Origin: Cyclina sinensis
Lineage: Eukaryota; Mollusca; Bivalvia; Venerida; Veneridae
Length of the DNA: 64,000 nt
Direction: 5' to 3'
Assembly (NCBI GenBank): GCA_012932295.1
Contig: JAAONU010000004.1
Location: forward strand, 6,147,030 to 6,211,029
A program made the position numbers and the translations under genes. The notes beneath the pieces were generated by a model. That model was not told the origin of the DNA, made no database searches, and worked only from the letters and a program-made list of their open reading frames with translations. Below, in pieces: positions 23,640 through 36,060 of the stretch (its first letter is position 1; each line of letters opens with the position of its first letter).

Positions 23640-24146
23640 TACCATAAAAATTCTATTTATAGCCCATCCTCTAATACACGCCCACCCCCCATATTTTGGA
23701 CAAAGTTGAAAAATCAACTGCCCCTTTTTAACGCCCATCCCCCGATTTGAGCAAAATTGAGCTTGCCTTTACAATTCAAGTTCACTTATTTCCCTTTTAT
23801 TTTACTTTTATTTCCCTTATTTTTGCCGTAAGAGAGTAGTAAAGATCATGCGTGAGGCTCATTTTGTATTTCCGTGCTCAGCAAACTTTCACACATACCG
23901 GACTGTACATGTACGGTAATAGCGGAAATGAACAGATTTTAGCATTGTCTGCAATAAGTCAACATCTGCACTTTCTCAGGATCCGATTTCTTCTTGTAAT
24001 TATTAGGGGCGAGTGGATTTATAAAGCCCTGCTTAGAAAATCAGTCTGTCTAGTGAAGATGTGTCTCCAATGAATGCCCATCCCCAGCTTTCGAACAATC
24101 CATGATTCTAATAAAAGCCCGGGCTTTGAATAGAATCTTTACGGCA
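23640..24146. mobile_element. MITE with about 25-bp terminal inverted repeats
   Basis: The left end ACCATAAAAATTCTATTTAT plus AGCCC is mirrored at the right as GGGCTTTGAATAGAATC followed by TTTACGGC. The interior carries repeated ACGCCCACCCCCC / GCCCATCCCC motifs next to both ends. No coding capacity. The target duplication is not clear. Confidence 0.65.
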
Positions 24147-24424
24147 AGTCATTTTGAATTTTTGTGCATCTAGTAATGGGATATTGTACCTTAGTCATCC
24201 TTTCTGCCTCATTCAATACAACAGCTCATCATGTTTGTAAATAACACAAGTCATGTCAGGATACTGACCATTACCATTTATGTGGCATAGTTGGAAGTTT
24301 CTTATACAGAGAGAATCTGGTACTGGTCCCTCCAAGGAACAATAGGTGAATTGCCTGTCTAATATGTCTGACTGATTGATGAATGGTATTTTACTCTAAC
24401 CTTAATGTAAACGCATATTAAAAT

Positions 24425-24680
24425 AGACAAAATGTCTTCTTTTCAGAGGAATCTTAAGTTGTCAATAATGAGCACCTTAGATATTGGGGTTATAGCCCTT
24501 GTTTTGGGCCATGAATTAGTCTGTGAAGTAGTAGGAAGCTACAATAGGTAGGACACAAAAAAATATACAAAATGTCTTCTTGTCACAGGAATCTAAAGTC
24601 ATCAGTAAAAAGCACCCCAAATATTGGGGTTACAGCCCTTGTTTTGTGCCACAAATTTGTCAGTGTAAGAAATATGGGAT
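24425..24680. repeat. Tandem dimer, unit about 140 bp
   Basis: Two copies share ACAAAATGTCTTCTT, CAGGAATCT, ATATTGGGGTTA and AGCCCTTGTTTTG. The CTTTTCAG in copy 1 mimics a splice acceptor, but it belongs to the repeat. Confidence 0.65.
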
Positions 24681-24699
24681 GATTTCATATGCAAAGACC

Positions 24700-26430
24700 T
24701 TCAGGAGTGTTAGACAAGAAAAAGAGATGTGAGGAACTGAATTCACCTGAGCGATCAAGACTGACATGTTTTAGTAGATATAAATCCTAGATCATGAGTT
24801 TAGTGACAGCTAGGTTCAAGTAAGTTCTGTTTGTGACTGAAATTGTTTAGTACCTGACCACCTTCATAGAAAACCTTGAGATAAGATGTTTTGCTGATTT
24901 TTTCATGACATTTCCAGAACTATAAGAGCTATGTGTTTTCACAGCTTTTACCACTAATACCCTCTTGAGTCTTAAAGACTCATGGCTGATTTGTGTAAGT
25001 AATTGGTTTCCAATAGACTCACAGACTTGTCACACATTCTGTATTTACTTACTTGTAATCACTCCCACAGGCTGTTTTCTTTATGTGTAAATGACTTAAA
25101 GAATTAACCTTAGAAGTAATATTTTTGACACTGAAGAAGTTTGGTTCTTTCTGTGTTCAGCAATTTTATATACTTTTATAAGTTGCACTCTCTCTCACAC
25201 ATACAAATTTGCATAACTTTTATTTCAGTTACGACCAAACTTCCTTTTGAAATTTTGCACAAGGGATCAAACCATCTTTCTATCAGCCTTATTCAGAGCA
25301 GAACAGAGGTCGTTCCTGATCTTTAAAATGATTAGTTGATGGAAAAATTCTTGTAACATAAAATGTAAGAGACTAATATCTGGATATTTTTCATTCGGGG
25401 CACAATGTCCATATTTGTAAAATGTTATCAGCATGACAACATCAGATGAAAAAATATTTTATTTAAGCTAATTAACTCTAAATCAAGCACCAGTGATATA
25501 ATGAGAGCATAGCTGTAATATAATAGTTTTCATTTTCTGTTTTCCTTTGATATCTGGCTGTTTGAATAAGGAGGATAGTTCAGTTAGTTTTAATCGATAT
25601 ATTATTATTTTATGGTTATATTCTAAGATCTGGGTTCTTTGAGTTCAGAAGCTGAAACTAAGACAGGCTGAAGGCACTAGATTTCAGTTTTCATGACCTT
25701 TACTTATATATATATATATGCATTAAATGGATGAAATAAACTTATCTTCTCTTCAAAAATCAAGGAACTTACAATTCCCTGCTGTTTGTTGAGTGGTAGA
25801 AAATATTTATTCTTTATTTTGTGATATTGTATAATATTGTTATCATCTTAATGGTATCCATAACAATTGAAACTCTATGGCTTTGCAAGTAGGTTACTAA
25901 GGGTAAGAGTTGGTAATATTACTACCACTTGCAAAACTGATTAGAGATTACACTGTTAGGTAAAGATTTAGACTCGTCGGTACACCTGTCAAAAATCAAT
26001 TAAAGTGCAGCCCAATGTGTTTCTTTCAAACTCCGCCTTTTATCTATCAGTAGTGTCATTCTGTGTACGAAATGGAAAAGTGGTTAGGAAAAAACATATT
26101 GTGTGAGGATTTCCAGTAGCAACAGAGCGACAGTTACGACACAGCAACTTTGGCACCACCCAGACACATTTTTCTGGCTGCAGGTAGATTGCAAGACGCA
26201 GTTTTACTGAGAGGTATACCTGAGAAAACTGCCATGATGTGATTGGATAATCAGCTAAGTGACAGTTTAAGCTACTGAAATAAACGTCATAACATCACTT
26301 TTTACAGTGTTCCTAATATGTGAAACTCTAATCAGCTTGACAGTTTTGGAACTAAACACAGGGTATCAGAGTTGTGAGCAGATCTGGTGAAGTTTTTTCA
26401 CTTGAAAATGTTTTATTTCAAATATTTCAA
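24700..26430. other. Intron-like AT-rich sequence
   Basis: No supported exon. A TTTATTTCAG acceptor-like site at about 25228 leads into sequence that resembles a dispersed repeat and has no good donor. A short (TA)n tract is at about 25705. Confidence 0.4.
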
Positions 26431-26434
26431 TTAA

Positions 26435-26919
26435 AGGGATACACAGGCAAATGAATGCCCAAGAAATGAAAACTGATATTATTTGCTCAAATCATGTTCA
26501 ATATGAAGAACTTTAAGTTCCAAGTATGTTTGTCAATATAAATAAAGTGAAATGCGGGCTTGAACGTAAATATTTGAACCTTCTTTAACAGAAAGTAAAA
26601 CGTGAACGGAATCACCAAGTTATTTTAAATAGGTCACGTGACAAAAACATCCAATTGTCTTTTCTCTTGGGTTGCTTTTTGCCGTTTATCACGTGAGAGG
26701 TACTTCAACCGTCCAATCATTCCCTGCAAAAATTAGCGCGAAATCTAAGTTTTCTATCTAGACCCACATGGGTCAAGTTAGGAAACCACCCGGTTTTTCA
26801 TTAAAAAAAAATGAAATCTTTGTTACTGGGACTGATCATTGTATTTATTTCAATTACATTTATTGTATATTGATTGAAGAAACGAGAAATAAAGCATAAA
26901 CTTTTGCCTGTATATCCCT
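26435..26919. mobile_element. piggyBac-like MITE, 485 bp, with TTAA duplications
   Basis: The ends AGGGATACACAGGCAAA and TTTGCCTGTATATCCCT are inverted repeats, each flanked by TTAA (26431-26434 and 26920-26923). The interior carries two CACGTGA E-boxes (about 26635 and 26690), CCAAT sequences and AGCGCGAAAT, the same set of sites as in the CACTA element's internal promoter region. No transposase. Confidence 0.8.
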
Positions 26920-27429
26920 TTAAAAGAAGCCATTTAATTTTTGCTGAATGTGAGCTGAGCATGTATAGTTTCATAATCATAGGGCCTGGACTCATTATGA
27001 CTGTTCAAAGATAGAAATTTACATGCAGTGATGTCCTGGGTGAAGAGACATAACACAACATTTGTACTTTACATTTTAGCACAACGAGACATGACGCTAA
27101 TAAAAGGAAGTAACAGTTATTATGTTAAATTGGAAAACTGATATTCTCACTTTATTTGATTAGGTTGTAGTAATATAAGGTCATTGTTTGAACATTTCTT
27201 GTTTCTAATACTCCCAGAAGACCTGTATTAGCTTAATATGTGATTCCTTATTCCTGTTGTTCAGTGTTTTAGTTGGAACAAGATTTGAAGGAAAAAGAAG
27301 TCATAGAATATTTATTCAGATGCGATAATGAAAAGGTGACTCTTTATGACTCTTTCGATTAAGACCAGTTTGCAAGTAACAACCAAAAGACTTAAATAAT
27401 GTACCTGTATCTGATTAAGGCAGTTGTTT

Positions 27430-27500
27430 CTGCCTTTGAGACCAGTGCAGACCTGATCGGCCAGCACTGCCATACAGTCTGAACATGATCTCAACAAATA
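27430..27500. repeat. Degenerate relative of the 9949-10191 foldback family
   Basis: GAGACCAGTGCAGACC ... CATACAGTCTGA ... GATCTC resembles one arm plus part of the second arm of the foldback MITE. Confidence 0.4.
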
Positions 27501-27797
27501 TAGATAATACCTAGCACATTGTAGAAGTTTAGTGTAAGAGTTCAATTCACACTGCAAAAAGTGTAAAAGAATACACATTTAATCAGAATTTGTGAAAATC
27601 TTCTCCTACATGTAGTGAAATAACATCTGTCAGCTGTAAAACAGTATGAAAATTCTTTTGTCGAAAAACTCCTTTGTTGTAGACCACTTGTCTACAGTGA
27701 CCATGAGAATTTCTTCAATTTTGACATGGACAGTGAAAAAATAATCACTGAATTTCCATACATTCAGGAAATTACAGCGTTAGGAGTAGTGACTAAT

Positions 27798-28011
27798 TTA
27801 ACCCTTAACCTGCTGGAACTGAAAGGAATTAGCCTTTACCACCAGTATAGAGCCAGGCCAGCCTGCACATCCGTGCAGTCTGACCAGGCTCTATACTGTT
27901 GGTAGCTCTATTTTTGTATTTTGATATTAAAATCCCTTAAACTTTAAATGGACTGTTCCAAATTCAAAGCTGGGCTAATCCATTACAAAGTTTCAGCATG
28001 TTCAGGGTTAA
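27798..28011. mobile_element. TTAA-flanked foldback MITE, second family member
   Basis: The ends read TTAACCCTTAACCTGCTGG and CATGTTCAGGGTTAA. An internal hairpin pairs CCAGTATAGAGCC with GGCTCTATACTG around GCACATCCGTGC, a core also found in the 9949-10191 element. Confidence 0.7.
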
Positions 28012-28829
28012 TGCAGTAGGCAAAGCTTTTATAATGTTCTTCATGTCTTGACAAGTTCTCTTGTAAGTTGTTTACCTTCTGTTTTATCATTGTGTGAGAC
28101 AGTCCTGATAAGGAAGAATTAATTCAGATAATAGATCAGGACTGAATAAGGATTCCCTCAATGGAAGCCATTTTTTTTTGCCATGGTTACATTAGATTAT
28201 TTTGCTGTGTGCTTATATATTCAAGCTCTGTTTCACATTGAAGTTTGGTCACTTGAGATATGACACAGACTTTTATCTCTGTATAAATGAGCTTTTGCTT
28301 GTATTTTTAAGCTATAATTCATATTTAGTATGGTCACTAAGAGAATAGAACACTGCTCTCCTCACCTTACCTTCCCCTTTGTTTCAGCATTATTTTGACT
28401 TGTTTGTAATTTCAGTCACCAGTTCCTGTTTTATTTTGTCATGTTTGTTTGTGAAAGGGCTGAACTTTAAGGAAAAATATGTTTTTTTTTTAGGGCTGAT
28501 TTTGTCCCAGAGTCCTCCAAAATAAATATGGGGTTCATTCAATTTGCTGTTTTATAGGTCACCAACACAAGGAGTTGTTAACTCCTTTCAAAAGGTCAGG
28601 CTATATTTTCCCTTGCCATATATTCTGTGATCTTGATCATTTCTAACATTCTGCAGAACTCTCATACTGGTGATTACAGGTGATTAAATTTGTCAACATA
28701 GCAACCATGCATTCCAGTATCCTGTTCACTGCATCCTAGAGACCATCTGAATTGATAAAAGGTTAATATTTGTTGCTGGAGAAGTGTCTTGGAATAAAAG
28801 AATTGCATGAACTGTTTGGTATTGTGACA

Positions 28830-29228
28830 CCTCTCATGCCACTATGTAAAAGTGCTAGTTTATTACAGTGAAACCTCTACTGAAAGTCCAAACTGCAGCC
28901 GATATGCAAAAGTACTTGTTTATTACAGTTGTCCTTTCTACTGAACGCCCAAACTGCTGCCTGTATGCAAAAATGCTAGTTTATTACCGTGAAACCTCTA
29001 CTGAAAGTCCAAACTGCAGCCAATATGCAGAAGTACTTGTTTATTACAGTGTCTTTTCTACTGAAAGCCCAAATGCTGCCAATATGCAAAAATGCTTGTC
29101 TATTACAGCGACACCTCAACTAGAAGCCCAAACTGCAGCCAATATGCAAAAATGCTCGTCCATTACAGTGACACCTCAACTGGAAGCCCAAACTACAGCC
29201 AATATGCAAAACAGACTATTCATTATGG
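28830..29228 (+). repeat. Minisatellite array A, unit about 60 bp
   Basis: Six to seven copies of a unit with GTTTATTACAGTG, CCTCTACTGAAAG and CCAAACTGCAGCCAATATGC. It is the reverse complement of the array that begins 60 bp further on. Confidence 0.9.
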
Positions 29229-29284
29229 TCAGATTGTTTCGACAACTAAAAAGTAGTAATACCGACTGATATCTCTTTGCTATA

Positions 29285-30335
29285 ATTATATAATATTTCC
29301 TTCAACCAAGCACTTTGGCAGCATATTTGCAACATATTGGCAGCATTTGGTCTGTAGTAGAGGTGTCACAATAACAAACAAGCACCTTAGCATATTGGCA
29401 GCATTTGGGCTTTCAGAATAGGTGTCACTGTAACAAACTAGCACTTTTGCATATTGGCAATATTCAGGCTACAGTAGAGATGTCACAATAACAAACAATC
29501 ACTTTGGCATATTGGCAGCAGTTTTGGCTTTCAGTAGAGGTGTCACTGTAACAAACAAGCACTTTGGCATATTGGCAGCAGTTTGGACTTCCAAAGTACT
29601 TTTGCATATTGGCAGCAGTAAGGGCTTCCTGTAGAGGTGTCACTGTAAAAGACAAGCACTTTGGCATTTTGTCAGCAATATGGGCTTTCAGTAGAGGTGT
29701 CACTGTAACAAACACACACTTTTGCATATTGGCAGCAGTTTGGACTTCCAGTAGAGGTGTCACTGTAATGAACAAGCACATTTGCATATTGGCAGCAGTT
29801 TGAACTTCCAGTAGAGGTGTCACTGTAATATACAATCACTTTTGCATATTTGCAGCAGTAAGGGCTTCCAGTAGAGGTGTCATTGTAACAGACAAGCACT
29901 TTGGCATATTGAAATTTTGGGCTTCCAATAGAGGGGTCACTGTAATAAACAAGCACTTTTGCATATTGGCAGCATTTGGGCTTTCAGTAGAGCTGTCACA
30001 GTAATAAACAAGCATTTGGTTTATTGGCAGCAGATTGGGCTTTCAGTAGAGAGGTCACTGTAATCAACAATTTCTTTTGCATATTGGCAACAGATTAGGC
30101 TTCCAGTAGAGGTGTCACAGAAATAAACAAGTTCTTTTGCATACTGGCAGCAGTTAGGACTTCCAGTAGAGATGTCACAGAAATATTCAAGTTCTTTTGC
30201 ATATTGGGAACAGTTAGGGCTCTAGTAGAGGTGTCACAGAAATAAATTCTTTTGCACAATTGCAGCAGTAAGGGCTTCCAGTAGAGGTGTCACTGTAATA
30301 AACAAGCACTTTGGCATATTGGCAAAAGTTTTGTT
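29285..30335 (-). repeat. Minisatellite array B, about 60-bp unit, inverted relative to array A
   Basis: Some 17 copies of a unit with GCATATTGGCAGCAGTTTGG, CTTCCAGTAGAGGTGTCACT and GTAACAAACAAGCAC. Open frames across it are products of the ~60-bp period. Confidence 0.9.
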
Positions 30336-30859
30336 GAAACATTAGAGGATACTTTAATCAAGGGAAGGCACTTCTGTTTATATATTTTACTTGTATGCAT
30401 TGTTTCCTTCCCTTAAATTCATCTGATAGCTGTAGGGGAGAGAATTCTACCACTGCATATTTTACAACAGTTTAGCATTCTTTTTCCCCATTTAATAGTG
30501 ATTTGTTAATATCAGTAATTTTACTACTGAATGAGTGTCAAATTTTTACTGAATAATAATAGAAAGACGAGCCAAGGGTCAAGGACATTTTCAGAATGCA
30601 TATGGTCAAACTCTTATTTAGAATCTTATAGGTGAAGGTCATTATAAATATAATCAGAAAGTTACCACTCCCTTGCTTGTCTGAATGTCTGTTCTCAAGA
30701 CAGAAAACTCTTAAAATACCATAAATATAAAATTTATTGCAATTAAACTTCCTGAAAGCAGAAAGTGCTCAATAAATTTTGTTCAACAATGGTGGAATTC
30801 CTTAATTATATTTAATATGTTGAAAAAAGTCTAAAACATCTTGGAAAAGGAAAAATATT

Positions 30860-31660
30860 TTTAGTGGACCTTTGGATAACAAGAACTATAATTTATGGAC
30901 CTGGGAAAACAAGAAATGATTTGTTGACTTTGGGAAAACAAAATCCAGTTCTTGGGCCTTGGGAAAACAAGAAATGATTTGTGGACCTTTGGAAAACAAA
31001 ATCCAGTTATTAGACCATAGGAAAACAAGAAATAATTTGACAGCCTTGGGAAAACAAAATCCAGTTCTTGGATCTTGGGAAATCAAGAAATGATTTGTGG
31101 ACCTTTGGAAAACAAAATCCAGTTATTAGACCATAGGAAAACAAGAAATAATTTGACAGCCTTGGGAAAACAAAATCCAGTTCTTGGGCCTTGGGAAATC
31201 AAGAAATGATTTGTGGACCTTTGGAAAACAAAATCCAGTTATTAGACCATAGAAAAACAAGAAATAATTTGACAGCCTTGGGAAAACAAAATCCAGTTCT
31301 TGGGCCTTGGGAAATCAAGAAATGATTTGTGGACCTTGGGAAAACAAACAAAATCAAGTTTTTGGACCTTGGGAAAACAAGAAATGATTTGAGGACCTTG
31401 GGAAAACAAAATCCAGTTCTTGGAACTTTTGAAAACAAGAAATGATTTTGGACCTTGGGAAAACAAAATCTAGTTCTTGGAACTTGGGAAAAACATGAAA
31501 ATAGTCAGTTGACCTTGGGAAAGTAAGATAGTTGTTTGTTGAATTTGACAAGTTAGTAATTATAAATTTGTGGAGTTTGGGAAAATAAGAAAGATGTTGG
31601 ACATTGAGAAAACATTATAAGTTTGTGGATCTTGGGAAATAAGAAAAGGTTTGTGGACCT
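30860..31660. repeat. Minisatellite, 29-bp unit with 116-bp higher-order repeat
   Basis: Units of 29 bp alternate between GACCTTGGGAAAACAAAATC-CAGTTCTTG and GACCTTGGGAAAACAAGAAA-TGATTTGTG types. GAAATGATTTGTGGACC recurs at 30971, 31087, 31203 and 31319, exactly 116 bp apart each time, so four-unit blocks were themselves duplicated. The flanks decay. Confidence 0.92.
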
Positions 31661-33608
31661 TGGGAAATACTATTTCAATGAGAATCACATTTTTATATTT
31701 GACTCATATTTTTGCATTGTAAATTTACAAATTTGGATGTATATATTGAATAAAACTTTGAAACTTTTGTTATAAACTTTCAACAGATGCTAAGCACTCA
31801 TAATTTCTGTTTCTTTGAAATCCATATCAATCATATTTATAAAAAATATTTTAGATTTTGAAAAAAGTATTTTACTTACCTACCTACCCTACCCAAACTG
31901 GCATGGGTCACGGGAGGGGAAACAATAATTTATTTTAGGCCTTGAGGAAAAGGAATTAGTTTGCTGACTACCATAAAATATGAAATAATTAGTTGTCCTG
32001 CAGGTATTATGAAACACAAAAACTTAAGATACTTTACAGGAAAACAAGATTTTGCAACCAGGCTTTGAAGAGACACTCTTCTTGAATAATATTTAGGAGA
32101 ACTACTTGATCCTTTTGCAAATATAACTTGTATTAAAGAAAAAAGGAAGAGATTGATTTTAAAATGAAGTTAAAAAATATGAAGAAATAAAAAAGTATTG
32201 TTTTCAAACGATCATTAGGTGCATTGCAGCTTCAGTCAGATTAAAGAAAAAAAAAAAAGATTTGATAGATTGGAAGTAGATTTGAAAGATCAGAAGCAGT
32301 CAATAATATTCTTTCTTTGTTTAATACACACTCGGTGATCAGTGTTATATCAGATGATTCGATAATGAACATTTTCTGTGCCATCAGAATTAGAATCAAT
32401 ATTATCGATAAATTGGTCATTGTATTTCTTGCCAGTTTTAACAAATAATTATATATAGATATACGTGTTTGTCATGAGTTACAATTGTTGTGGTTTTGAA
32501 TAAGGTTAACGCTTAGCTTTTACAATGCAGAGGTGTTCTAAACAGCATGTATTCCAAATTTTGTTCTGAAGTGTTGGATTAAATTGATATTTATAAAATA
32601 AATATATATAGAGAGAGCCATATAGATATATATATATATATCTTATAGCAGTTTTAAGGTTGAGTGCAGAGTGTTTATTGATTTGTTAAAGCTGTGGATT
32701 TGTTAAGGCATCAAAAAGGAATTAATTATGGAAGCAATTCTTTTAAAGAATAAATGATGTATTTAATAGGTTGAAAGAAGTATTATATATCATATTTATT
32801 GCAGGATAAATATTGAAATAGATTGACAATCAATCAAGTTTTATTTGTTTAAAATATTGATTGTTGGTAAAGTGGATTAAAAATATATTTATTATAAACT
32901 GGATTAAAGAAAATATTCTCTGCACTAGGGAATATTTTTTTGTTTTTGATATAACATTATGTAAAATTAAGTGAAATGTTAATAAATGTTTCAATGGAAT
33001 TTTAAAGAAAAAAGAATAAAGAATAAATGTCTAGAAAGGAAATAAATAGGCATTTTAAGTGATAAGGTGATAAGGAATTGATTTCATTGTAGGAAACCAC
33101 CTTGTGATAGAACAGTTAATTTTATTAATTAATAGAAGGTATATTTGATGATTCGTGAAAGTACATGAAGTGTGAAGTGTGTTCTATGATAAAGGTTATT
33201 AGGTTGTAAAACTGGCACCTTTCATTGACAATGATGGTGACAAAAGGACTTCAACTGTACTGTTTAGTGTTTAGCTCACTTGAGCATACTGAGCTTAAAT
33301 TGTGATCACCCTGTGTCTGTTGTGCTGTGTGTGTCATCAGCTTTTTACTTCAAACAACATCACCTAAACCACTAAGTCCAAGTTAGTGAAACTTTGCTGG
33401 CATATTTCTTACATGAATATCTACCAATTTCTTTCAAAGAATTCTAATTTAAGCATAACTGTGGATGCTGGGGTGGAGCTGGGGACTGTAAACAAAATAT
33501 AGGAATTATCTTTCTCAGTCTTAGAAATGCAAAGATTGAAATCTTGTATATGGATTGACAGTGAAAGCATCCATGTAACTGTTTGTTTCTATGTTTCTTT
33601 TCTTCAAG
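31661..33608. other. Very AT-rich sequence
   Basis: Dominated by A/T runs and short (AT)n and (AG)n tracts (about 32610-32640). No exon or repeat boundary supported before 33609. Confidence 0.4.
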
Positions 33609-33644
33609 GTCTACAACATGTACTCTAGGAATCGCAGAAACAAG
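33609..33644 (+). CDS. Possible 36-nt microexon
   Basis: A long pyrimidine-rich tract (ATGTTTCTTTTCTTCAAG) precedes 12 codons, VYNMYSRNRRNK, ending CAAG|GTGCTC. It is phase 0 at both ends, so it would join the exon ending at 23562 without a frame change. The acceptor is good and the donor is weak beyond GT. The basic peptide resembles an alternatively used insert. Tentative. Confidence 0.25.
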
Positions 33645-34789
33645 GTGCTCATAAAATTTTGTTACTGTGCAATAAGTTTATATTCTAACTGTATATAAGT
33701 ACCTGTATTAGTGATATTTAGTTAATTATCTACTATTATTAAATACTTGTTGGAAACTTATTTACTGTGTCTTTGATGGCTAGTATTCATCTCCTATTCA
33801 TCTCCTAGTTTATAGATTTACTAGTTAGATTGTAATATACTTGAATATAAAGATGCCTGATTACCTCTGAAAAAAGGTGTGAATTTGTTTTCACAAACTA
33901 GATTAAGGTCTCATGAATAGAACAAAATATCTTTTAACACCCTGCAGAATTTTACTTCGCATTTTCATTTCACTTCAACTTTTTTAGATTATTGTCATAT
34001 GACCTTACCTGACCTTGAAATTATGTGACCTTGACCTGATGAATTATTTGAAACATTGATACAATATTACTGTACTCTGCAATATATTTGATATGCCTCA
34101 AAGGACATTCAAACTGCAACAAGAACTTATGACCTTGAACTAGAAATCAGCAGAGTGAAGGCAATATTCAATATTTTATTGACTATTTGATAATAATGCT
34201 GTGTGTGCATTGTCAACTGCTGAGGAGTGTTTGACACCAAATGAAATACCCGCAGATAACTTTAGGTGGTATTGTAGCTTTTCTTCTGAATTATTCAAAG
34301 CTGTGTTTATCTTATTCAATAAAATTCAGAAGTTATACAGAGAAATAGATATATGGCAGGCAGTGTGTTCACACATCAAAGTCAGAACTGAGAGTTATAA
34401 TGATATTTTGTCTGTTACCTGTAACTTGTATAAGTAATGTGGTGGAATGTTTTGGTTTCATATTAATATTCCTGTCACAAATGGCCTCTGAACAAAGTTG
34501 AGAGCTTGTAGATACTCTTTCTTTTGAAACAAAGAGAAATGGCGACGCCCTTGTCACATGCATAAGACTTTGATGACCTGAATCAGTTAGATGACATTGT
34601 GGTGAAACTTTTTACTGTGGTTCAAAATTGTCTATGTCCCAGAATACATCTGTAGAAAACTCTTCTTTTTTTCAATATAGACAAAACACAGTATTGCTCT
34701 AAGGGTGATTAATTTGATGTGCAGTGACAACCTACAAGTCAACATAATTGTGCCAGGGACTGTACAGCAAGTCTTACCTTTCTGTTATT

Positions 34790-35640
34790 GTGTAACTGTT
34801 CTTACCTTTCTGGGACAGGTCTTGCCTTTCTAGAACTGTGCTGCAGGTCTTGCCTTTCTGAGACTGTGTTGCAGGTCTTGCCTTTTAGGGAACTTGCTGC
34901 AGCTCTTGCCTTTCTTGGACTATGTTACAGATCTTGCCTTTCTGAGACTGTGCTGCAGGTTTTGTATTCCTGGGACTTTGCTGCAGCTCTTGCCTTTCTG
35001 AGACTGTGCTGCAGGTTTTGTATTCCTGGGACTTTGCTGCAGCTCTTGCCTTTCTGAGACTGTGCTGCAGGTTTTGTATTCCTGGGACTTTGCTGCAGCT
35101 CTTGCCTTTCTTGGACTATGTTACAGGTCTTGCCTTTCTGAGACTGTACTGCAGGTCTTGCCTTTCTGAGACTGTGCTGCAGGTTTTGTATTCCTGGGAC
35201 TTTGCTGCAGCTCTTGCCTTTCTTGGACTATGTTACAGGTCTTGCCTTTCTGGGACTGTGCTGCAGGTCTTGCCTTTCTGAGACTGTGCTGCTGGTCTTG
35301 TATTCCTGGGACTTTGCTGCAGCTCTTGCCTGTCTTGGACTATGTTACAGGTCTTGCCTTTCTGAGACTGTACTGCAGGTCTTGTATTCCTGGGACTTTG
35401 CTGCAGCTCTTGCCTGTCTTGGACTATGTTACAGGTCTTGACTTTCTAGAACTGTGTCGCAGGTCTTGCCTCTCTGAAACTGTGCTGCAGGTCTTGTCTT
35501 TCCGGGTTTGTGTTACAGGCCTTGTCTTTCTGGGTTTGTGTTACACGCCTTGTCTTTCTGGGTTTGTGTTACAGGCCTTGTATTTCTGGGACTATGTTTC
35601 AGGTCTTGACTTTCTGGGAATGTACTTGCAGGTCTTCTCA
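34790..35640. repeat. Minisatellite, 28-bp unit, about 30 copies
   Basis: Variants such as GTCTTGCCTTTCTGAGACTG-TGCTGCAG, GTTTTGTATTCCTGGGACTT-TGCTGCAG and CTCTTGCCTTTCTTGGACTA-TGTTACAG recur in repeated orders, indicating multi-unit duplication. The right end is diverged. Three units make 84 bp, so long artificial leucine/cysteine-rich frames appear; I do not regard them as genes. Confidence 0.93.
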
Positions 35641-36060
35641 TATTGTCTTCTGACATTGATCACATATTGTCTTCTGCTGCTATCACATACTCAAGTTGTT
35701 TTCTGCTGCAATCACATATTATCTTCTGCTACAAGGATGTTTTTTTTTGTTGGTGTTTACGATTCAGTCAATGACAGAACAGTCTGTTTTCATTAGCTTT
35801 TTCTGTCATATTTTCTGGATATATGTTGTGGCATTTATATGTTCCTGAAGTAAACATGCCATTGTATACTGTGTATAATAAGTATCTTCTTTCTATAAGA
35901 AGTTGTATTGTTTCTTTCATCTGATTCCATCACTGCCACATAAAACATGTTAATCTCCTTAAAATAGTAAACACTTCAGGTGCTACTGGCATTCATAGAA
36001 GCACTCCTCATAAACAGTGGTTAGCAAGTTGTTTCATTAGATCATAACGATTGTTTGTGA

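Noticed and set aside
25229..25314. Exon after TTTATTTCAG encoding VTTKLPFEILHKGS
   Set aside because: The sequence resembles a dispersed bivalve repeat, and the supposed donor is poor.
34788..35796. Leucine/cysteine-rich frames (up to 188 codons)
   Set aside because: They arise from a 28-bp minisatellite, with several overlapping frames open at once.
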